Assembly (NCBI RefSeq): GCF_000373365.1
Contig: NZ_KB891217.1
Location: forward strand, 1-64,000
DNA from: Parafrankia discariae
Lineage (GTDB): Bacteria; Actinomycetota; Actinomycetes; Frankiales; Frankiaceae
DNA: 64,000 nucleotides
Direction of reading: 5' to 3'
Position 1 is the first letter of the stretch. Each line of letters opens with the position of its first letter. The notes beneath the pieces were generated by a model. That model made no database searches and was not told where the DNA came from. It saw nothing but the letters and a program-made list of their open reading frames with translations. The translations under genes and the position numbers were made by a program. Positions 7,509 through 14,670 of the stretch are shown piece by piece.

Positions 7509-7876
7509 CGGGTCTCCTTCGGTGCGGGCTGGTAGTCGGTGCAGGCCGGCCACGACAGTCGGATGTCGGTGGCCGCGCCGCGGCTGAGGTTCCGGCCGCA
7601 TTTCCAGTAGTGGCCGGCGGTGTCCCCTTGCCGGCCGATGTGGTTGCAGGTGCGGCAGGTCAGACTCCGGTCGGCCGAGAGGAGGGGTAGGCCGGTGACG
7701 GGGTGGGTGCCGGCGGCGATCTGGGCGCGGCGGCGGGCGGTGAGCCTGGCTCCGGGCGACAGGGTCATGTCCTGCTCGGGGGGTGTGGCCAGGACGGGCC
7801 CGCAGTCGTCGAGGGCGAACAGCGCCCCACCGTCGGCGGGTGGGGCGCTGTCCTCGGGGCTGACGGTCAGATCCAC
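7505..7876 (-). CDS. Zinc-finger phage protein
   Basis: A 123-residue protein whose C-terminal half carries LTCRTCNHIGRQGDTAGHYWKC, a Cys-x2-Cys-x9-His-x3-Cys zinc knuckle common in actinophage small proteins. A basic segment precedes it (TARRRAQIAAGTHPVTGLPLL). The start overlaps the upstream stop by 10 bases. Nucleic-acid binding is inferred only from the knuckle and charge. Confidence 0.72.
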   Translation of the reverse strand: MDLTVSPEDSAPPADGGALFALDDCGPVLATPPEQDMTLSPGARLTARRRAQIAAGTHPVTGLPLLSADRSLTCRTCNHIGRQGDTAGHYWKCGRNLSRGAATDIRLSWPACTDYQPAPKETR

Positions 7877-8319
7877 AGCTCAGCGGGGAGCGTGATCGTG
7901 AACCGCTGGATGAGTTCCTCGGTGTCCACGGTGAGGACCTCGTACGCGATGGTGACCTCGTCGCCGTCGCGGGTCTCGGTCCCCGGGCGGGTCTTGACGG
8001 GACGGAACCGGGGCCGGCCGCCGGGGGTGGTCGGGTCGAGGAGGGCGTATCCGGTGTGGGCGCGCTGACCGGTGAGCCGGTCGAGGAGCGTCACTTCCGC
8101 GATCCGGTCGAGGTCGACGAGCTGATACCGGCCGCCGCCCCAGGCGAGGTACTGGCGGGGGGCGCGGTCTGGGTAGACCGACACGTCGGAGCCGTCGCAC
8201 TCGATCGCAGCGTGTTCCAGGTACTCGGCGAGGGATGACGCCGCCTCCCTGCTCGTCGGCTCGGAGATGTGCACGGTCAGGGTGGTGACCGTCTCGGCGC
8301 TGGTGTTGTCGGCGCTCAT
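7867..8319 (-). CDS. Hypothetical 150-residue phage protein
   Basis: The start is an ATG at 8319 overlapping the upstream stop (ATGA). The protein has alternating hydrophobic strands (VTTLTVHISEPTSREAASSLAEYLEHAAIECDG) and a C-terminus of beta type ending ELWI. No Cys cluster or membrane segment is seen. The upstream in-frame extension is Arg-rich shadow and was dropped. The function is unknown. Confidence 0.68.
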   Translation of the reverse strand: MSADNTSAETVTTLTVHISEPTSREAASSLAEYLEHAAIECDGSDVSVYPDRAPRQYLAWGGGRYQLVDLDRIAEVTLLDRLTGQRAHTGYALLDPTTPGGRPRFRPVKTRPGTETRDGDEVTIAYEVLTVDTEELIQRFTITLPAELWI

Positions 8320-8795
8320 CGGGTGCGGGGCTCCTTCTGTCCGCTGGCGGCGATCAGTGCGGCGATGAACAGGCACAGCTCGTGGGCGGCCTGGTCGGCG
8401 GCGTAGACGCCGGCTGCCCACGCGGGCCGGCTGCTGGTGTCGGTGAGTCGGAGGTCGGCGAACTCCGCGCTGCCGGTGCGGCGCATGAACCCGACGAGCG
8501 GGGTGCGGGTGTCGAGCACGGCGTGGGTGATCGCGTTGAACGCCAGCGCGGCGGCGAGCCGGCCGGTTCGGGGCCGGGTGCCGGTGGTGCGGATGGTGGC
8601 GGCGACGGTGGCGATGATCGGGGCGTGGACGGCGGCGACGTGCACGGCGAGCGCCTTTGGCCAGCCGGGGGCGCCGTACGCCTTGCCGCGGGCCTGCCAG
8701 TCGGTCTGGAACAGGTGGTCACCGGCGCTGTGCCCGGCGCGGAACGCTGCGTACAACGCGGCGAGCAGCGCCGGGCGGCTGGCTGGGGCGGTCAT
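8316..8795 (-). CDS. DUF3307-like membrane protein
   Basis: A 159-residue protein from an ATG at 8795 (ATGA overlap). It has FRAGHSAGDHLFQTDWQARGK, the His-x3-Asp ... Gln-Thr-Asp-Trp-x-Ala ... Lys pattern of DUF3307 proteins, followed by a hydrophobic segment (KALAVHVAAVHAPIIATVAAT), a second one around FNAITHAVLDTRTPLVGF and a third at the C-terminus (LCLFIAALIAASG). It is probably an inner-membrane protein. The family function is not established. Confidence 0.7.
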   Translation of the reverse strand: MTAPASRPALLAALYAAFRAGHSAGDHLFQTDWQARGKAYGAPGWPKALAVHVAAVHAPIIATVAATIRTTGTRPRTGRLAAALAFNAITHAVLDTRTPLVGFMRRTGSAEFADLRLTDTSSRPAWAAGVYAADQAAHELCLFIAALIAASGQKEPRTR

Positions 8796-9409
8796 ACGAC
8801 GGCGAGGGTCGGCGCGGCGGCGGTGCAGGTGAGGGTGTCGCAGGCGCCGCACCGGGTGGTCGCGGCGGTGGCGGTGAGGAGGTCGGCCTCGGGGACGGCG
8901 GCGAGGGTGGGGTCCCAGTCGAATGCGGCGGCGAGGGTGGGGCCGTGCCAGGCGCAGCCGGCTGCGGTTGGGGTGGTGGCGCCGAGGGTGATCTGGTTGT
9001 GGGGGTGGAGGGCGACGGGGACGGTGATGGTCGGGGTGGTGGTGGCTATCGGGATGAGGCGGGTAGCGGCCTCGGGGGTGAATCGGGGGTGGCCTGGGGT
9101 GGTGGTGTCGGCGTACTCGGTGAGGGTCAGGGGGAGCGCCGGGCCGCTGATCGGGTCGTAGTAGCCGACGGTGCGGCGGGTGCCGCCGTAGACGGCGATG
9201 AGCGCGGTGGGGGCGGGGCTGTGGGTGGGGGTGATGTGCCAGCCGGCGAGGAGGAGGGGGCGCAGGCCGCCGATCCAACGGAGGTGTTCGCTGCTGGTGA
9301 TGGATGGGTTACCGAGCCAGGTGCCGAGTTCGGTGGCGGTGGTGGGGAGGTGGATGGCGGTGCGGCCGTCGGGGAGCGGGAGGTGGAGGTGGAGGTGGGT
9401 GGGGTTCAT
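8792..9409 (-). CDS. Hypothetical first protein of the left operon
   Basis: A 205-residue Thr/Pro/His-rich protein starting MNPTHLHLHLPLPDG, with a clear GAGAGGA ribosome site 8 bases upstream. The C-terminus has two Cys pairs (AGCAWHG; TRCGACDTLTC) that may bind zinc. It opens the coupled leftward operon running to position 309; the 21-bp motif at 9451-9471 lies just upstream. No family was recognised. Confidence 0.68.
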   Translation of the reverse strand: MNPTHLHLHLPLPDGRTAIHLPTTATELGTWLGNPSITSSEHLRWIGGLRPLLLAGWHITPTHSPAPTALIAVYGGTRRTVGYYDPISGPALPLTLTEYADTTTPGHPRFTPEAATRLIPIATTTPTITVPVALHPHNQITLGATTPTAAGCAWHGPTLAAAFDWDPTLAAVPEADLLTATAATTRCGACDTLTCTAAAPTLAVV

Positions 9410-9450
9410 GGTGGGGGTCCTCTCCGGGGATACTGCACATCTTGCGTCGT

Positions 9451-9471
9451 GATGTTGCTTTGTGATGCAAC
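9451..9471. promoter_or_regulatory. Putative operator, GATGTTGC-N8-GCAAC motif
   Basis: A 21-bp imperfect inverted repeat (GATGTTGC, 8 bases, GCAAC) lies 42-62 bases upstream of the start at 9409. An identically spaced site is found at 19583-19603 upstream of another leftward operon. This suggests a shared regulator, which is not identified. Confidence 0.5.
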
Positions 9472-9485
9472 CGAGCGGGCATGCG

Positions 9486-9809
9486 TTAGGCGGCGTGGCG
9501 CCAGCGACGCCATTCCTGTTCGGCGAGGCGGGTGTTGCCGGGGTGGTTGAACCAGTCGCCGAGCGGGACGGCCATGGCGCGGAGGAGGTAGGGGGCGTCG
9601 TCGGGGTTGATGTTGGGGTGCTCGAATTCGGGATCTTCGATGTGGTCGGCGGTGCCGCCGTCGCAGGTGGCGTCGCCGACGGCGAGGGCGTAGGTGGCGA
9701 GGGTGAGCTGGTCGGTGGCGCTGAGCTCGTCGAACGAGGGGAGCGCGAGGAGTCCGAGCAGGTCGGCGAGGAGCCGGGTGGCCTGCGGTTCGGGCTGGGT
9801 GGTGGTCAT
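9486..9809 (-). CDS. Hypothetical acidic phage protein
   Basis: A 107-residue acidic protein starting at an ATG at 9809 with an AAGGGAG ribosome site 9 bases upstream. It has a leucine-rich helix (ATRLLADLLGLLALPSFDELS) and a C-terminal basic end (LAEQEWRRWRHAA). It is transcribed from the operator-bearing promoter at 9851-9882. The function was not recognised. Confidence 0.68.
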   Translation of the reverse strand: MTTTQPEPQATRLLADLLGLLALPSFDELSATDQLTLATYALAVGDATCDGGTADHIEDPEFEHPNINPDDAPYLLRAMAVPLGDWFNHPGNTRLAEQEWRRWRHAA

Positions 9810-9850
9810 GGTGTGGGGCTCCCTTGCGGTGTGTGCTCGTTCGACTACCC

Positions 9851-9882
9851 GCAACTTACAGTGCTAGGCACGTTAAATTCAA
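9851..9882. promoter_or_regulatory. Palindromic operator, family 1
   Basis: The sequence AACTTACAGTGC-TA-GGCACGTTAA, flanked by AT-rich ends, matches the ~31-bp palindrome that is perfect at 17567-17597. It lies about 45 bases upstream of the start at 9809, in promoter position. Probably bound by one of the two GntR regulators (inference). Confidence 0.6.
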
Positions 9883-9914
9883 GGGATGGGTGGGGTGTGT
9901 CGCCACCACCAACG

Positions 9915-9954
9915 ACGAAGGCCCGGCGCCCCACCAGGGACACCGGGCCTTCGT
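9915..9954. terminator. Stem-loop terminator
   Basis: ACGAAGGCCCGG (9915-9926) pairs perfectly with CCGGGCCTTCGT (9943-9954) around a 16-base loop. It lies directly behind the leftward gene ending at 9965 and separates it from the operator at 9851. Confidence 0.7.
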
Positions 9955-9964
9955 TCCGTACCGC

Positions 9965-10132
9965 TCACCACCCACCCGGCGGCGCGGCCTGCCCCACCTC
10001 CGCCCGACGGCGCTGCGCTGACCGGCGGCGCGCAACCGCCTCGTCGAGCGCGAGCCCAGCCATGCCCAGTCCGCCGGCTGTCATCGCGACGTCTCGTACG
10101 ACGTGGAGGACGAGTAGCGCGCGGCGGTTCAC
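9965..10132 (-). CDS. Small membrane-associated protein
   Basis: A 55-residue protein from a GTG overlapping the upstream stop (GTGA at 10132). It has one hydrophobic stretch (ALLVLHVVRDVAMTAGGLGMAGLAL) and an Arg-rich C-terminus (ARRRSAQRRRAE). It is coupled to the membrane protein upstream and ends at the terminator at 9915-9954. It may be a conjugation accessory protein; no family was recognised. Confidence 0.62.
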   Translation of the reverse strand: MNRRALLVLHVVRDVAMTAGGLGMAGLALDEAVARRRSAQRRRAEVGQAAPPGGW

Positions 10133-10440
10133 CAGCGCCGCCCCGGGCCGTACGCCTGCCACAGCAGGACGGCATGCCGGACCATGCTGACCGCCACGAC
10201 GGCGGCGACCAGTCCGACGGCCAGGGCGGGGGCGGCGTCCCACCTGGCCAGCAGGAACAGAAGTGGGAGGCCGAACAGCAGGGTGCGCAGCCGCGGCCCT
10301 CGTTCCCGTGGCCCCTTCTGGTGTCGGGTCCAGTGGAGGTGCAGCGGCCCGGCCCAGGTGCCGGCCGACCAGGTGCCGGCCTGGTTGCGGCGGATGGTGA
10401 CGGGGCCGAGTTGCTGTGCGCCGGAGATCCTGACCGTCAT
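10129..10440 (-). CDS. Two-TM membrane protein of the transfer region
   Basis: A 103-residue protein: a soluble N-terminal half with Trp-rich beta strands (TWSAGTWAGPLHLHWTRHQ), then two hydrophobic segments (RTLLFGLPLLFLLARW; ALAVGLVAAVVAVSMV). It lies downstream of the TraB-like translocase on the same strand, with about 170 bp of repeats between them. Spd-like (spread) proteins of actinobacterial conjugative plasmids are often small membrane proteins in this position, but no specific homology was seen. Confidence 0.62.
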   Translation of the reverse strand: MTVRISGAQQLGPVTIRRNQAGTWSAGTWAGPLHLHWTRHQKGPRERGPRLRTLLFGLPLLFLLARWDAAPALAVGLVAAVVAVSMVRHAVLLWQAYGPGRRW

Positions 10441-10479
10441 GTCGTGTTGTCCGTTTCTGTGTGGCTGGTGGGGTTCGGA

Positions 10480-10506
10480 GCGTGCGTGGCGTGCGTGGCG
10501 TGCGGC
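10480..10506. repeat. Three 9-bp direct repeats
   Basis: GCGTGCGTG occurs at 10480-10488 and 10489-10497, followed by the variant GCGTGCGGC at 10498-10506. The array is in the untranslated gap behind the translocase gene and could be part of a transfer locus. Confidence 0.6.
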
Positions 10507-10555
10507 CGGCTCTTTTCGCCTAGCCGTTGCTGGGGCTTTGGGTAGTGCACGGCGT

Positions 10556-10615
10556 GCACGCTGATCAACGCACGCACTGCACGTTGATCAACGCACGCCG
10601 CGCACGCTGATCAAC
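10556..10615. repeat. 23-bp tandem direct repeats at the 3' end of the translocase gene (clt-like)
   Basis: The unit GCACG(C/T)TGATCAACGCACG begins at 10556, 10579 and 10602 (the third copy is partial and overlaps the last codons of the translocase gene). Each unit contains the palindrome TTGATCAA or CTGATCAA. In Streptomyces plasmids the TraB-binding transfer locus (clt) consists of short direct repeats next to traB; the position here fits but the sequence is different. Confidence 0.6.
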
Positions 10616-12695
10616 TAGCCGGGGCGGTGCGGTACGTTCCGTCCCCGTTGTCGGTCACCACGCCTTCCCGGGCCAGACGGTCCAACAGCCGGCTCATCGT
10701 CGACCGGTGCCGGGCCGCGTGGTCCGGCAACGCCTCCGCCAGGTCCGTCGGACCGAACCGAGTCCCCGCCGGCCAGGCGGCGAACAGCTCCCGCACCTCG
10801 GCCTCGACCTGCTCGGCCGACGCGCGGGGCCGCGGGGGCGGCGGGGCGAGCGAGAACGACGCCCCGCCCGGCACCTGGTCGTCCACGCCAGGCTGGATGT
10901 CGGGGTCCTCGTCGGGCTCCCCCTTGTAGTAGGCGGCCCGGTCGAACTGCTCGTCGGCCTCGACCGTGCCGGCGGCCGGCTCGGCGGGGTCGTCGTCGCT
11001 GGTGGTCACGGTGACCACGGTCGTCGGCATAGCGGGTTTCGTCTCCTCTGTGGTGTCGGTGGGTGTGCTGGCGGTTGCGGCTTCTGCGGTGACGCCGCCC
11101 TTCGGCCAGATCGGCCGGTTCGTCCACACGTCACCCAGTGCCTCCTTGTAGAAGTCGGGCATCTCGACGTGGATGTAGTGGGGGCGGGCCCGCCGGTGCA
11201 GGTCGATCGGCTCGACGCAGAGTGTCCGGGCAGGCGTGAGCGCACGCGCGTCGTCGATGTTCGGTAGCCGGGCGTACAGCCGGCCAGGGTGGCGGTTACC
11301 CCACGCGGCCGGGTCGGCGCCCTGCTCGACCAGGTCCTCCAACAGGTAGCCGGCGTCGCCATCCGCGCAACCGAACTGGAGCGCGGGGCCGATCTCCGCG
11401 CGGGCGCTGGTAGGCATCCCGTCGTAGGTCCACCGCTGCCCGGAGACCTTCACGTTGAGCCCCCAGGATCGGCCCTGCCGCAACAGGTCCACGATGATCC
11501 GCTTGTGCTCGGCGGGGAGGGCGGTTGCCTCCTCGACGATGAGGAGGACCGCGGGGATTCCCCGGCCTGGCGCCCAGTCCTTGTACCCGCGGTCGCCGAG
11601 GTAGTTGCCCATCGCCGGGCCCAGGCGGTCACGGATAGCGGTCAGCAGGTCGAGCGCACGCGCCTCGTCGGTGACGAACAGGGTCAGCAAGTCCGCGACC
11701 GGGCCGAACGTCTGCTTCTGCTTGACCGTGTCAATGACGATCACCAGACCTTCGCGGCGGCATAGCCAGTCCGCCGCCACGATCAGAGCCGGGCCCGACT
11801 TCCCCGCACCGTTCTTCCCGCCAATGCCGACGTGCTGCGCGTTCTGCCCCGGCCGGTCGGCTGTCTGCGCGACGGCGGTAAGGGTCAGCTCCAGTGGCTC
11901 CCCGTCCTCGTAGATCCCGAGGAGGTGCGGGTCAGTGGGCAGACCTCCGATGTGGGTGGGCCCCTCCCACCGGGTGACGACGTTCAGAAGGTCCCGGCGC
12001 ACCAGGGTGACCAGCGCCTTGCTCGCGTCCTCACTGTCCGGGGCGATCCGTACCCCGGTCGGCGGAACCCCCGCCAGCGCGGCGATCGTGTCCCGCGCCC
12101 GGACCAGGTCGCCGACGGTCTGCCCCTCGGCGAGCTCCACCGCGGCGATACCCCGGTCCTCGCCGACCTCCAGGGTGCGCATCGTTGATCCCTCCAGCCC
12201 GGCCTTCCCGGCCTTGGTCGCCCACCAGCCGCGCAGGTGGTCGACCGGGCCGCCGGTGTCCCCGGTCGCGTGGACGCCGAGGCGGATGTTCTGCGCAAAG
12301 CAGCCGGCGAAAGCTCCGAGTACCCACACGTATATGGCGGGCCGGGTGATGCCGGTGATGGTCGCCGCGGTGACCCAGGCCAGCGGGGCAAACATCATCG
12401 CCGTGGTCAGGGCCCGCGCGAACGCCGCCCGGGTGTGGGAGAGCTTCCAGGTCAGGGCGGTCAGACCGGTGGTGGTCAGGGTCATCGCGCAGACCGCCCA
12501 GGGCAGGGTGGTCGGCGCGGACCACAGCAGGTGGCAGAGGGCGGCGAGGCCGGGCAGGGCGGCTGCCGCGATCCACGGGGGGAGGTGGCGGATCCACCGG
12601 CCCGCGATGTCTGAGGTGGCAGCGTGGGCACCGTGGTGCGCGCCGCGGATGGCGTCCTTTCCGGCACCTGCGACTGCGAGTGCTTTCCCTGCCAT
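10611..12695 (-). CDS. TraB/FtsK-type DNA translocase
   Basis: A 694-residue membrane-anchored motor. Residues about 40-135 hold four hydrophobic segments. The ATPase core has a Walker A GKNGAGKS (293-300), a Walker B hydrophobic run ending in Glu-Glu (AVLLIVEEA, 382-390) and a GRSWGLNVKVSGQRW stretch of the FtsK/HerA type. An acidic linker and a C-terminal winged-helix-like domain (about 620-690, STMSRLLDRLAREGVV) follow, as in TraB and FtsK, where that domain recognises DNA repeats. In actinobacterial plasmids and integrative elements TraB alone moves double-stranded DNA between mycelia. It starts at an ATG with a GAAGGAGA site. Alternatives are a chromosome-partition FtsK or a packaging motor, which is less likely because a separate terminase is present. 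Confidence 0.82.
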   Translation of the reverse strand: MAGKALAVAGAGKDAIRGAHHGAHAATSDIAGRWIRHLPPWIAAAALPGLAALCHLLWSAPTTLPWAVCAMTLTTTGLTALTWKLSHTRAAFARALTTAMMFAPLAWVTAATITGITRPAIYVWVLGAFAGCFAQNIRLGVHATGDTGGPVDHLRGWWATKAGKAGLEGSTMRTLEVGEDRGIAAVELAEGQTVGDLVRARDTIAALAGVPPTGVRIAPDSEDASKALVTLVRRDLLNVVTRWEGPTHIGGLPTDPHLLGIYEDGEPLELTLTAVAQTADRPGQNAQHVGIGGKNGAGKSGPALIVAADWLCRREGLVIVIDTVKQKQTFGPVADLLTLFVTDEARALDLLTAIRDRLGPAMGNYLGDRGYKDWAPGRGIPAVLLIVEEATALPAEHKRIIVDLLRQGRSWGLNVKVSGQRWTYDGMPTSARAEIGPALQFGCADGDAGYLLEDLVEQGADPAAWGNRHPGRLYARLPNIDDARALTPARTLCVEPIDLHRRARPHYIHVEMPDFYKEALGDVWTNRPIWPKGGVTAEAATASTPTDTTEETKPAMPTTVVTVTTSDDDPAEPAAGTVEADEQFDRAAYYKGEPDEDPDIQPGVDDQVPGGASFSLAPPPPRPRASAEQVEAEVRELFAAWPAGTRFGPTDLAEALPDHAARHRSTMSRLLDRLAREGVVTDNGDGTYRTAPAS

Positions 12696-12740
12696 GACGG
12701 TGGTTCTCCTTCGGGCGTAGGTGGGGGCGGCCAGGTGGGG

Positions 12741-13094
12741 TTAGAACTTGACGGTCTTGGCGGGGGTCTTGGCGCCGCCGCGGGCCTCGAACGGGTCGCC
12801 GAAGTTCACCTGGAACAGGATTCCGGACTTGACCGCATCCACGGTGATCGTTTCGAGTCCGCCGACCATGCGCCGCAGCGGGGCGGTGGTCCGCCTGGCG
12901 AGCATCCGGGCGTGCGGCTTCGGCCAGCCGAAGATCGTGTCAGCGGTTGCCAGCGCGGCGCGGATCGCCTCTGAGCCGATCGCGGTCTCTCGGGTGAGGT
13001 CCCGGGAGAGGCCCGCGAGCGTGGAGCAGTACTCCCGGATTCCGTCCGCTTCCCACAGGTCGATGTTGGCGAGTTCGTCGATACGGCTGCCCAT
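12741..13094 (-). CDS. Hypothetical protein upstream of the translocase
   Basis: A 117-residue protein starting at an ATG at 13094 with an AAGGAG site. The N-terminus is acidic and helical (GSRIDELANIDLWEADGIREY); the rest is mixed, with a basic C-terminus. It is cotranscribed with the translocase (46 bp apart). The function is unknown, and a transfer accessory role is only suggested by position. Confidence 0.62.
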   Translation of the reverse strand: MGSRIDELANIDLWEADGIREYCSTLAGLSRDLTRETAIGSEAIRAALATADTIFGWPKPHARMLARRTTAPLRRMVGGLETITVDAVKSGILFQVNFGDPFEARGGAKTPAKTVKF

Positions 13095-13111
13095 GATCAC
13101 TCCTTGGTTGG

Positions 13112-13435
13112 TCAGTGGTGGTCGGGGTCGGTCCACGCGGCGAGGACAGTCGCGCCGCGCTCGGCACCGAGGTCGGCGAGCCGGGCGAGGACAGCGCCCA
13201 GGCGCGCGGACCCGGCGAGGACGAGAACGAGGAGGACACCCGGCGCGCAGGCGGTCCGGAGGGGGCCGACGCGGTGGGCGTACCTACGGACGCGCCGGTA
13301 CCAGGTACGGGGGTGGCTGCCGAACGCTGCGGGGCGCAGGCAGCAGGGCCCGGTGATGAGCCGGTCGTCGGCATCGGGGAGGACACCGTGAACGAGCCCG
13401 AGGACGATGCCGAGGAGGAGCAGGGACAGGTTCAT
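13112..13435 (-). CDS. Membrane protein of the transfer region
   Basis: A 107-residue protein with a hydrophobic N-terminus (MNLSLLLLGIVLGLVHG), an Arg-rich middle (TWYRRVRRYAHR) and a second hydrophobic segment (ACAPGVLLVLVLAGSARLG). The start overlaps the upstream stop (ATGA). It probably spans the membrane twice and sits in the translocase operon. No family was recognised. Confidence 0.62.
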   Translation of the reverse strand: MNLSLLLLGIVLGLVHGVLPDADDRLITGPCCLRPAAFGSHPRTWYRRVRRYAHRVGPLRTACAPGVLLVLVLAGSARLGAVLARLADLGAERGATVLAAWTDPDHH

Positions 13436-14232
13436 CAGCCGGCCGCCGCGGTGCGGGGACGGGCGAGGCCGTGTGCGGTGAGGATGCGCTGGGCCCGGTC
13501 CTTGCCGCAGCCCATGGCGGTGGCGGCGCGACGTACGGAGATGTAGCCGTCCTGGTCGCGGGGGACGTCGGCGAGGAGGGTGTACAGGTCGCCGTCGGTG
13601 CGGTCGGTGTCCTCGCTGGCTGGAGGTGTGTGGGTGTCCTCGCTGGTGGGGGTGTCCCCGGCTGGGCGGGGGACGAGGGCGAGGGGGGCGGGGGCATGGT
13701 CGGCCGGGGTGTCCTCGGGGGTGCTGTCCTCGACCGCGGGGACAGGGACAGCGGTCGGGGTGTCCTCGGGGACGGGGGCGCTGTCTGGGGTTGCTGCCGG
13801 CGTGGCGGCAGGGACGGGGACGGCCGGGCGGAACCAGTGCAGCGACCCCGCCAACGCGAAGGCGATCACAACCCAGACGGCGATGATCGGCCGCCAGGCT
13901 CCGGCGTCCCCGGTGAGCTGGCCGGCGCTGTCCCGGCCGATCACCGCGGCGGCCACGTTCATCACCCCGGAGAAACCGATGGAAGCGGCGAGGACTGCGA
14001 CGGCACCGCGGGTGCTGACGCCAGTGCGGCGACGGTGGCGGATCTCCAGGAACGCTCTCGTCGCCATCGCTTCACCGGTGCCGGCGACGACGTAGGCGGC
14101 CCAGCGTGCCTGGCCGGCCCAGACCGCGAGCTCGATGGTGTGGACGGCCGCGACCGCGAACATTCCTGTGCAGAGAAGGGTGAGGAGTGCCGCGGCGGCG
14201 GCGTGCTCGGCGCGGTGCAGGTTCAGGGCCAC
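13435..14232 (-). CDS. SpdB/DUF2637-like membrane protein with C-terminal HTH
   Basis: A 265-residue protein from a GTG at 14232 with an AGGAG site 7 bases upstream. Four hydrophobic segments fill residues 5-150, followed by a long Pro/Thr/Glu/Asp-rich linker and a C-terminal helix-turn-helix (YISVRRAATAMGCGKDRAQRIL). This layout matches DUF2637/SpdB-type proteins that accompany TraB in actinobacterial mobile elements and help plasmid spread along the mycelium. The assignment is by architecture and context, not by a diagnostic motif. Confidence 0.6.
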   Translation of the reverse strand: MALNLHRAEHAAAAALLTLLCTGMFAVAAVHTIELAVWAGQARWAAYVVAGTGEAMATRAFLEIRHRRRTGVSTRGAVAVLAASIGFSGVMNVAAAVIGRDSAGQLTGDAGAWRPIIAVWVVIAFALAGSLHWFRPAVPVPAATPAATPDSAPVPEDTPTAVPVPAVEDSTPEDTPADHAPAPLALVPRPAGDTPTSEDTHTPPASEDTDRTDGDLYTLLADVPRDQDGYISVRRAATAMGCGKDRAQRILTAHGLARPRTAAAG

Positions 14233-14266
14233 GGTGGATCTCCTTTCTGTCTGGTGGGTGGGGTGG

Positions 14267-14455
14267 TCAGGGGGCGGTGGGGGTGGACTGGTCGAGGAGG
14301 GCATCGACGGTCTCGGCGATGTAGCGCCGCTGGCCGCCGGGGAGGCGCTTGGCGCTGATCAGGCCCTGCCTGGCGTAGCGAACGAGGGTGGTGTCGCTGA
14401 CGCGCAGGCGTGCGCGGGCTTCGTGGGGCTTGAGGAGCGCGGGGTTGCCGATCAT
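14267..14455 (-). CDS. BldC/excisionase-type HTH protein
   Basis: A 62-residue MerR-like winged-helix protein: LKPHEARARLRVSDTTLVRYARQGLISAKRLPGGQRRYI, the pattern of BldC and of small recombination-directionality factors (Xis) in actinobacterial integrative elements. It starts at an ATG with an AAGGA site. It is transcribed divergently from the GntR gene and leads the transfer operon. No integrase is seen nearby, so a transcriptional role is as likely as an excisionase role. Confidence 0.78.
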   Translation of the reverse strand: MIGNPALLKPHEARARLRVSDTTLVRYARQGLISAKRLPGGQRRYIAETVDALLDQSTPTAP

Positions 14456-14594
14456 TCGGGGGTCCTTCCTGGTGGCGGGTTTGGTGGAGGTGATGAAGGC
14501 GGGGGCTCAGCCGTGTCTGTCCGGTTTCACTGGGCGTAACGTAGGCGTGACGTTGGGGAGTGTCAATTCCTTACGGCGTGCCGGCGCGGCGGAG

Positions 14595-14613
14595 CGTGAC
14601 AATCGGTGTCACG
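14595..14613. promoter_or_regulatory. Inverted repeat in the divergent GntR/HTH promoter region
   Basis: CGTGACA (14595-14601) and TGTCACG (14607-14613) form a perfect 7-bp inverted repeat around 5 bases. It lies 58 bases upstream of the GntR start and 140 bases from the divergent HTH gene. It is a plausible autoregulatory operator, distinct from operator family 1. Confidence 0.5.
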
Positions 14614-14670
14614 ATCGCCACGCACGATTTCCCTACGCAAGCCGCGCTCACCCCGGGAGGACCGACCACC

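Noticed and set aside
10611-12695. The translocase as a second DNA-packaging ATPase
   Set aside because: It has N-terminal membrane segments and a C-terminal winged helix, whereas a complete terminase pair is present at 60949-62987.
14267-14455. Excisionase, implying a nearby integrase and attachment site
   Set aside because: No tyrosine or serine recombinase motifs and no tRNA or att-like direct repeats were seen in the window, so a purely transcriptional BldC-like role is equally likely.
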